From NCBI GenBank assembly GCA_012269805.1, contig JAAXJP010000578.1, forward strand, positions 1 through 7,358: 7,358 nt of DNA, in the 5' to 3' direction. Position 1 is the first letter of the stretch. The number at the start of each line of letters is the position of its first letter. The translations under genes and the position numbers were made by a program. Below, piece by piece: positions 1-4,532 of this stretch. The stretch comes from Rubrivirga sp. Lineage in GTDB: Bacteria > Bacteroidota > Rhodothermia > Rhodothermales > Rubricoccaceae. The notes beneath the pieces were generated by a model. It made no database searches, was not told the DNA's origin, and was given only the letters and a program-made list of their open reading frames with translations.

Positions 1-1
1 G

Positions 2-2383
2 GGCTGGATGGGGGCCGTGTACCTCGCCGACGATCCGAGGACGGGTCAGCGAGCGGCCGTCAAGGTGCTGACCTCGACGGCTCCCAACGCACGCGCGAGG
101 TTCGCGAGGGAGCAGCGCCAGCTCGCGGCGCTCCGGCACGAGTCCATCCCCAAGCTCCTCGGCTCCGGAGTGACTGAGGACGGGCGGCCGTTCTTCGCGA
201 TGGAGTACGTCCGCGGCGCCCCGATCACGGACTTCGCCAGGGCGCACTCGCTGAGTCCGACGGAGCGGCTCGGGGCCTTCGCGATCCTCTGCGACGCCGT
301 CCGCCACGCCCACGCCAACCTCGTGGTCCACCGCGACATCAAACCGTCGAACGTCGTCGCCTCGAAGGGACCCGACGGCGAGTGCCGCGTCCACCTCCTC
401 GACTTCGGCGTCGCGAAGCCCCTCGACGACCGCGATTTCGGGACCTCGTGGGGCAGGGGAGGGGACACGACAGGGCCGGGGTTCCGGCCGATGACGCCGG
501 CCTACGCTGCCCCCGAGCAGGCCCTCCCTGCGGGAGCGGGGCGGGCCGCGGAGACGACGACGGCGACCGACGTGTTCGCCCTCGGCACCCTCCTCTACGA
601 ACTCCTGACCGGCCGACGCCCGCTCGACGGGTGCGCCCCGCCCTCGAGGGTGGTCGAGCTCGACTTGGGCCGCCAGCGGCGTTGGGCCATCGACGCCATC
701 GTCGAGCGGGCCATCGACCCCGACCCGGATCAGCGGTACGGCTCGGCCGACGCCCTCTACGTCGACGTGCGCCGGGTGTTGAACGGGCGCCCTCCCGCCG
801 GGGTCGGTGTGAGCTTCACCCGTCGCGCCACGTGGTTCGCCGCCCGGCACCGCGGAGGGCTCGTCGCGGCGGCGGCCTGCGTGCTCGCCGTGGTCCTCGC
901 CTTCTCCGCCGCCGAGCAGCGCTGGCGGGCCTCGACGGGGAGCGCCGAGGCGAGCGCCGGTGAACTCGCGCTCGTCGTCGAGAACGTGATCCGGTCGGCA
1001 CCCGCCGAACCCCGTGCGGGTCGGGCCTTCCTCGTCCGGACCGCCGAGATCGTCGAGGGCGGCGTCAGCCAACCGACCGTCGGCGCCGACCTCTCCCTCA
1101 CGCTCGCCGAGCAGCTGTCCGAGCGGGGAGACCTCGACGAGGCGCTCCGTCTCTACAGCCGAGCGGTCCTCCTCCGCGCGGCGAGCGGCCCGGACCACCC
1201 CACCGTCATCGCAGCGCTCCGGGGTCAAGCCCGGTGTGCGGCCGGGTTCGCCGGGCGCGAGATCGTCGGGACCTCGACTCCAGACGGTCTCCGGCGAGCC
1301 GCCGAGCTCGCCGAAGAGGCTCACGCCCTGGCGGTCTCTCGTTACGGCGAAGGCAGCGCCGTCGCCGCGTCCATCGAGACCGACCTCGCGCTCTACAGCG
1401 TGTACGCGGGGGAGCCGGGCAGAGCGCTCGACCTATCGCGACGTGCGAGCGCCGTGTTCGACCGGCTTGGCCGAGACCCCGAGGTCGAACGGGGGGGAGG
1501 AGGTCGTGCCGGGGTCGGGAGTACGACCCCCGCGTTCCCACTCACGAAGAGCACGGTGGGCCTCGGCCTGTTGGCGGCTCGAGCCGGGGCGGTCGCTGCG
1601 CTGGCGCTCACCGCACAAGGCAAGCACGACGAGGCTGCCGAACGAGCACGGAGTGCGACCGCGGCGCTCCGTACTTCCGGCCGCCCGAACGGGCCTGTGG
1701 AGACGGCCGAGGCTTGGGCCGAAGGCGTCGCTCTCGGGCTCCACGTCGAAGCCCTCGCCCTCCAGCAGGCGGGCGCCCGTTCCGAGGCGCTGGAGGTCAC
1801 GGGTCGGGCCGCTCGGGTCCTGTCTGACCAGTTCGGAGAGGGCGACCGCCGGGCCGTTCGTGCTCGGACACATGACGCCGTTCTCACGGCGGACAGGGGG
1901 CCGCAAGACGCCGCCGTCTTCTCTAACGTGGTCGCTGATGCGGAGGCCACGGGGGACCCTGCCGTCCTCGCGTACGCGCTGACGGAACAAGGCCGAGCGC
2001 TTGAACAGTGGGGGAGCAATGCCGCGGCTGCGGTCCCGCTCCGACGGGCGGTCGCCATGAGGCTGAAGGACGCGGGACCGGGGACCGCAGTGGTGGCGCG
2101 AGCGGCTCTCGCCGAGATCGCGCTAGAGTCCGGCGACGTCGCCCGTGCGCTCGAACTCAGCGAGGCCGGTCTTCAGATCGCTCGCGACCACCTGCCAGCG
2201 GCCGGTCCGTACTTCGACGCCCTCCTGACGGCCGCTTCCGTGCACGCCGAGGCCCTGGTTGCCGACGGGCGCGGGACTGAGGCTGTGGTCGTCCTGGAGT
2301 CCGCCGTGTGGGGCACGAGATCGGAGGGGGGCAAAGCGTACGAGCGCGCCGAGCGTCTGCTGGAGACACTGGAGGGCCAGTAG
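2..2383 (+). CDS. Hanks-type Ser/Thr protein kinase with membrane helix and TPR-like C-terminus (5' truncated)
   Basis: This is a transmembrane serine/threonine kinase that probably phosphorylates cytoplasmic proteins and uses its C-terminal repeats for partner binding. The frame is open from base 2 with residues G-W before the ATG at 8. That Met lies inside the glycine-rich ATP loop (GWMGAVYLA, fitting GxxGxV), so it is not the real start and the N-terminus lies upstream. Counting from the Met at 8, I see the ATP-binding Lys19 (AAVKVL), catalytic loop HRDIKPSN at 108-115 (an RD kinase), DFG at 132-134 and APE at 168-170. All key catalytic residues are present. A single hydrophobic helix lies at about 285-301. 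The remaining 480 residues or so are Ala/Leu/Glu-rich helical repeats; segments such as GDLDEALRLYSRAV (about 375-388) look like TPRs. The kinase-membrane helix-TPR layout is common in Rhodothermota, Acidobacteriota and Planctomycetota. The substrate is unknown. It ends 204 nt before trbB, on the same strand. Confidence 0.93.
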   Translation, partial: GWMGAVYLADDPRTGQRAAVKVLTSTAPNARARFAREQRQLAALRHESIPKLLGSGVTEDGRPFFAMEYVRGAPITDFARAHSLSPTERLGAFAILCDAVRHAHANLVVHRDIKPSNVVASKGPDGECRVHLLDFGVAKPLDDRDFGTSWGRGGDTTGPGFRPMTPAYAAPEQALPAGAGRAAETTTATDVFALGTLLYELLTGRRPLDGCAPPSRVVELDLGRQRRWAIDAIVERAIDPDPDQRYGSADALYVDVRRVLNGRPPAGVGVSFTRRATWFAARHRGGLVAAAACVLAVVLAFSAAEQRWRASTGSAEASAGELALVVENVIRSAPAEPRAGRAFLVRTAEIVEGGVSQPTVGADLSLTLAEQLSERGDLDEALRLYSRAVLLRAASGPDHPTVIAALRGQARCAAGFAGREIVGTSTPDGLRRAAELAEEAHALAVSRYGEGSAVAASIETDLALYSVYAGEPGRALDLSRRASAVFDRLGRDPEVERGGGGRAGVGSTTPAFPLTKSTVGLGLLAARAGAVAALALTAQGKHDEAAERARSATAALRTSGRPNGPVETAEAWAEGVALGLHVEALALQQAGARSEALEVTGRAARVLSDQFGEGDRRAVRARTHDAVLTADRGPQDAAVFSNVVADAEATGDPAVLAYALTEQGRALEQWGSNAAAAVPLRRAVAMRLKDAGPGTAVVARAALAEIALESGDVARALELSEAGLQIARDHLPAAGPYFDALLTAASVHAEALVADGRGTEAVVVLESAVWGTRSEGGKAYERAERLLETLEGQ

Positions 2384-2400
2384 GACCGAGGCCCAGACGC

Positions 2401-2439
2401 AAGTACCTGGGCACTTAGTGTCATAGTGCCCAGGCACTT
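2401..2439. promoter_or_regulatory. Tandem palindromic sites forming a 15-bp inverted repeat (operator and/or terminator)
   Basis: Two 16-bp near-palindromes lie 23 bp apart centre to centre. Site A (2401-2416) is AAGTACCTGGGCACTT and site B (2424-2439) is TAGTGCCCAGGCACTT. The shared half-site is AAGTGCC/GGCACTT, and the right half is identical in both. As a pair they also form an inverted repeat of 15-bp arms (2401-2415 and 2425-2439) with one mismatch and a 9-nt loop. The block starts 17 nt after the kinase stop and is visibly more AT-rich than its surroundings. Two readings fit. One is a repressor operator for the trb operon, since tandem dyads two helical turns apart suggest cooperative dimer binding. 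The other is a terminator for the kinase gene, but only three T residues follow the stem, which argues for the operator. The cognate protein is not in the window. Confidence 0.6.
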
Positions 2440-2468
2440 TGAGATCGATCCTGGTGGACGTCACCAAT
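2439..2468 (+). promoter_or_regulatory. Weak candidate promoter for the trb operon
   Basis: TTGAGA at 2439-2444 matches the sigma-70 -35 hexamer at five of six positions and abuts palindromic site B. The best -10 candidate 18 nt further on is ACCAAT (2463-2468), matching only three of six. A repressor on site B would cover the -35, which makes the geometry appealing. The -10 is poor, however, and Bacteroidota/Rhodothermota-type promoters differ from sigma-70 consensus, so this is a suggestion only. Confidence 0.2.
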
Positions 2469-2549
2469 CAGAGGGGAGGGGGAGACGAGAGCGTCCGGAA
2501 AACTGCGGAGGAGGGTGGCGGGATCGGAGGCGGTCCGGCACCTACCGGG

Positions 2550-2591
2550 ATGAGCACTCCGTCGCAAGGCGCCCAGACCGACTCCCTATGA
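2550..2591 (+). other. Possible 13-codon leader ORF overlapping the trbB start
   Basis: ATG at 2550 opens a short frame, MSTPSQGAQTDSL, whose TGA (2589-2591) overlaps the trbB ATG (2588-2590) in an ATGA arrangement, the usual geometry for translational coupling. GGAGG at 2526-2530 is 19 nt upstream, too far for a normal ribosome-binding site. The peptide has no run of a single amino acid of the kind seen in classical attenuators. It could be chance. Confidence 0.15.
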
Positions 2592-3571
2592 CCGCGCTCG
2601 CCGCAACGTCGTCCGGCCAGGACCTCTCGAAGGAGTCCCGCTACCGTGGGCTCATGGAGCGGTACCTCGGCCCCGAGGTGGTCGCCACGTTCGCCGACGA
2701 CGACGTCACCGAGGTCTACGTCAACGCGGGCGACGGCGTGCTCCGCGCCGACACGCACTCGCGCGGCAAGGTCTCCCTTGGAGCCGCCGTCCGCGGCGAC
2801 CAGGTCGAGCAGTTCTTGGGCACCGTCGCGGCCTACCGGGGAGACACGCTCGGTCCGATGACGCCCTCGGTCCAGGCCGAGCTCCCGGCCGAGACGTTCG
2901 GGGGCGCGCGGCTCCAGGGGTTCGTCCCGCCGCTCGTCCCTCGCGCCTGCTTCGTCATCCGCAAGCCCGCCCGGCGCGTGTTCACGCTCGCGAGCTACGT
3001 CGAGCACGGGACGATGACGCCCGCCCAGTGCCGGGCCGTCAAAGCCGCCGTCCGCGACCACGAGAACGTCCTGGTCTGCGGCGGGACTGGCTCGGGCAAG
3101 ACGACGCTCTGCAACGCGGTCCTCTTGGAGATGAGCGAGCAGTACCCGCGCGAGCGCGTCGTCGTGCTCGAGGACACGGCCGAACTCCAGTGCCGGGCCG
3201 ACGACCACCTCGCCCTCCGGACGACCGAGGGCGTCTCGCTCTCGGACCTCGTCCGGTTCACGCTCCGCTGCACGCCGGACCGGATTGTCGTCGGAGAGGT
3301 CCGCGACGGGGCCGCGCTCCACCTCCTCGACGCCTGGGCCACGGGGCACCCCGGCGGGTGCGCGACGGTCCACGCAACCGACGCCCGGGGCGCGCTCCGG
3401 CGCCTCGACCGGCTGGCGCAACGGGCGGGGGTGCCGTCTCAGCACGCGCTCGTGGCCGAGGCCGTCGGAGTCGTCGTCGTGATCGAGGGCGGCAACGAGG
3501 GCCGACGTGTCCGCGAGCTCGTCCGGGTGGACGGGTACCGCGACGGGGCCTACGCGCTCCACCCCATCTGA
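2588..3571 (+). CDS. trbB: TrbB, VirB11-type conjugal transfer ATPase
   Basis: TrbB is the hexameric cytoplasmic traffic ATPase of the T4SS. It docks at the inner-membrane face and powers pilus biogenesis and substrate transfer. The ATG at 2588 gives 327 residues, close to the usual TrbB length of about 320. The frame stays open upstream to a GTG at 2426, but those 54 codons encode a Gly/Arg-rich stretch unlike the family and would overlap the palindromic block. The N-terminal domain covers about residues 1-140. The core follows with Walker A GGTGSGKT at 165-172 (Lys171), the Asp box VVLEDTAELQ around 195-196, Walker B region RIVVGEVRDG (Glu237) and the His box CATVHATD (His262). All catalytic motifs are intact. 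No Shine-Dalgarno precedes the start. It is first in the trb order B-C-D-E, which separates TrbB from related pilus ATPases such as TadA or PilT. A 122-nt spacer separates it from trbC. Confidence 0.95.
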   Translation: MTALAATSSGQDLSKESRYRGLMERYLGPEVVATFADDDVTEVYVNAGDGVLRADTHSRGKVSLGAAVRGDQVEQFLGTVAAYRGDTLGPMTPSVQAELPAETFGGARLQGFVPPLVPRACFVIRKPARRVFTLASYVEHGTMTPAQCRAVKAAVRDHENVLVCGGTGSGKTTLCNAVLLEMSEQYPRERVVVLEDTAELQCRADDHLALRTTEGVSLSDLVRFTLRCTPDRIVVGEVRDGAALHLLDAWATGHPGGCATVHATDARGALRRLDRLAQRAGVPSQHALVAEAVGVVVVIEGGNEGRRVRELVRVDGYRDGAYALHPI

Positions 3572-3573
3572 CA

Positions 3574-3644
3574 CCGGGGACGCCCACTCGGGCGCGGGGC
3601 CGACGGCGGCCCCTGCCCGACCGACCCACACGCCGGGGACGCCC
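3574..3644 (+). repeat. 12-bp direct repeat flanking the trbB-trbC hairpin
   Basis: CCGGGGACGCCC occurs exactly at 3574-3585 and 3633-3644, 59 bp apart, with the hairpin at 3588-3620 between the copies. Direct repeats around an inverted repeat can mark a small inserted element or a local duplication. In DNA this GC-rich a 12-mer match is not strong evidence alone. Confidence 0.4.
3588..3620 (+). other. Strong GC hairpin in the trbB-trbC spacer
   Basis: The outer stem TCGGGC (3588-3593) pairs with GCCCGA (3615-3620). The inner stem GGGGCCG (3596-3602) pairs with CGGCCCC (3607-3613) around an ACGG tetraloop. A 2-nt/1-nt internal bulge separates the stems, giving 13 G/C-rich base pairs in 33 nt. 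No T-run follows, so it is not a standard intrinsic terminator. It lies 17 nt after the trbB stop and 73 nt before the pilin start, where it could block 3' decay of trbB mRNA, mark an RNA processing site or partially attenuate transcription. Confidence 0.6.
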
Positions 3645-3693
3645 GGCTTCACCGGCGGGACCGCCTCCGCCCACCGCCCTCACGGGCAGCACC

Positions 3694-4044
3694 ATGAACT
3701 CACTCTCTCCCTCCACGTCCGGGGCTGCCCGGTTCCTCGCCCGCGTCCCGGTCCGGTTCCTCGGTCTGTTCGCGCTCACCGTCCTCATGGCGTCCGAGGC
3801 CTCGGCCTCCGGCGGCGCGGCCATGCCGTGGGACGGCCCGCTCCAGACGCTCGCGGACGCGCTCACCGGCAACACGGTCCGCCTCGTGGCCGTGATCGCG
3901 ATTGCGATGGGCGGCATCATCTGGGCCTTCACGCGGAACGAGGAGGGCGCCAAGCGGATCGGCCAGGCCGTCCTCGGTCTCGGCATCGCCATCGGCGCGA
4001 CGACGTTCGCGGCCACGCTCGGGATCTCCGGGGCCTCCTTCTAG
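3694..4044 (+). CDS. trbC: TrbC, VirB2-type conjugative pilin precursor
   Basis: TrbC is the major subunit of the conjugative pilus, inserted in the inner membrane and then extracted for assembly. The ATG at 3694 gives 116 residues. The frame continues open far upstream, antisense-like to trbB, but only this start yields a proper signal peptide: a basic N-region (Arg13, Arg17, Arg21), a hydrophobic core at about 22-34 and a likely cleavage after ASA at 36-38. The mature part has the two-helix hairpin expected of VirB2/TrbC: about 62-79 (with GGIIWAF) and 89-111, joined by a short charged loop TRNEEGAKR. That loop and the following IGQAVLGLGIAIG are typical of TrbC. RP4 TrbC is cyclised after processing; nothing here shows whether this one is. 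It sits between trbB and trbD and is bracketed by hairpins at 3588-3620 and 4055-4108. There is no Shine-Dalgarno, and the start context is CACCATG. Confidence 0.92.
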   Translation: MNSLSPSTSGAARFLARVPVRFLGLFALTVLMASEASASGGAAMPWDGPLQTLADALTGNTVRLVAVIAIAMGGIIWAFTRNEEGAKRIGQAVLGLGIAIGATTFAATLGISGASF

Positions 4045-4054
4045 ACCGCCCCGT

Positions 4055-4108
4055 CCGGGCCGGTCGGAGACATCCACGCGCTGGCCCGCATGCGCTCCAC
4101 CGGCCCGG
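4055..4108 (+). other. 10-bp perfect inverted repeat in the trbC-trbD spacer
   Basis: CCGGGCCGGT (4055-4064) and ACCGGCCCGG (4099-4108) are exact reverse complements separated by a 34-nt loop. The repeat starts 10 nt after the trbC stop and ends 28 nt before the trbD ATG. There is no T-tract. With the hairpin at 3588-3620 it brackets the pilin gene, so it may protect the 3' end of a trbC transcript or dampen read-through into trbD-trbE. Confidence 0.55.
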
Positions 4109-4136
4109 TCGCTGGGACCACGCCATCCGACCCTCC

Positions 4137-4508
4137 ATGCCGTCCCCCCAAACGCGCCGCCACGACCGTGCGGACGGCCTCCGGGCCGCCGAGCGGCTCC
4201 CCGAGCGCCCGGTCCACCAGTCGCTCGTGCGCGTCCCCCGGTTCGCCGGCGTCGACCGCTCGTTCCTCATCCTCGAGGTCACGCTCGTCGTCTGCCTCGT
4301 GTACCTCCTGGGCCTCTCGGTCGGCTCGGGGCTGGTCGTCCTCGCCGTCGTGGCCGGGGTCCACCCGCTCATGGTCAAGCTCTCGAACGTCGACGAGCTG
4401 CTCCCCCAGTTCGCCGCGCGGACGCTGGGCCAAGCCGACGCCTACGACCCGCTCCCCCCGGCCTCGACGGGCTCGCGGAAGCCGACCCGGTCGGTCCCTA
4501 GCCCATAA
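4137..4508 (+). CDS. trbD: TrbD, VirB3-like inner-membrane T4SS protein
   Basis: TrbD is a small inner-membrane component that partners the VirB4-type ATPase (VirB3 is even fused to VirB4 in some systems). The ATG at 4137 gives 123 residues, slightly longer than RP4 TrbD (about 100) because of a 20-residue charged N-terminal segment and a Pro/Ser-rich tail. The family signature is visible: RPVHQSLVRVPRFAGVDR at residues 24-41 corresponds to the VirB3/TrbD 'hxSLtRp...GVdR' region. Two closely spaced hydrophobic helices follow at about 42-60 and 62-80, then a cytoplasmic tail containing NVDELLPQFAARTL. It lies between trbC and trbE, with only 24 nt to trbE, which suggests coupled expression with its ATPase partner. 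No Shine-Dalgarno; context CTCCATG. A later start is possible but would remove part of the charged N-terminus only. Confidence 0.88.
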   Translation: MPSPQTRRHDRADGLRAAERLPERPVHQSLVRVPRFAGVDRSFLILEVTLVVCLVYLLGLSVGSGLVVLAVVAGVHPLMVKLSNVDELLPQFAARTLGQADAYDPLPPASTGSRKPTRSVPSP

Positions 4509-4532
4509 CCACGGCCCTCTGCCCACGTCGCC

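Noticed and set aside
8..10. ATG at 8 as the kinase start
   Set aside because: This Met is inside the ATP-binding glycine loop; starting here would remove the first beta strand, so the gene must begin before the window.
2401..2439. Classical intrinsic terminator only
   Set aside because: The stem is long, but just TTT follows and the repeat resolves into two separate dyads with a common half-site, which a simple terminator does not need. A terminator role in addition is not excluded.
2426..2587. GTG-initiated 54-residue extension of trbB
   Set aside because: The extension is Gly/Arg-rich with no similarity to VirB11-family N-termini, starts inside palindromic site B, and the ATG at 2588 already gives the usual family length.
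2468..3652. 394-codon open frame on the minus strand opposite trbB
   Set aside because: Antisense shadow of trbB; composition is low-complexity Asp/Arg/Val with no motif, and it crosses the regulatory gap.
3028..3693. Upstream open frame continuous with trbC
   Set aside because: It overlaps trbB in another frame and reads as Arg/Gly/Pro-rich shadow sequence; the signal peptide begins at 3694.
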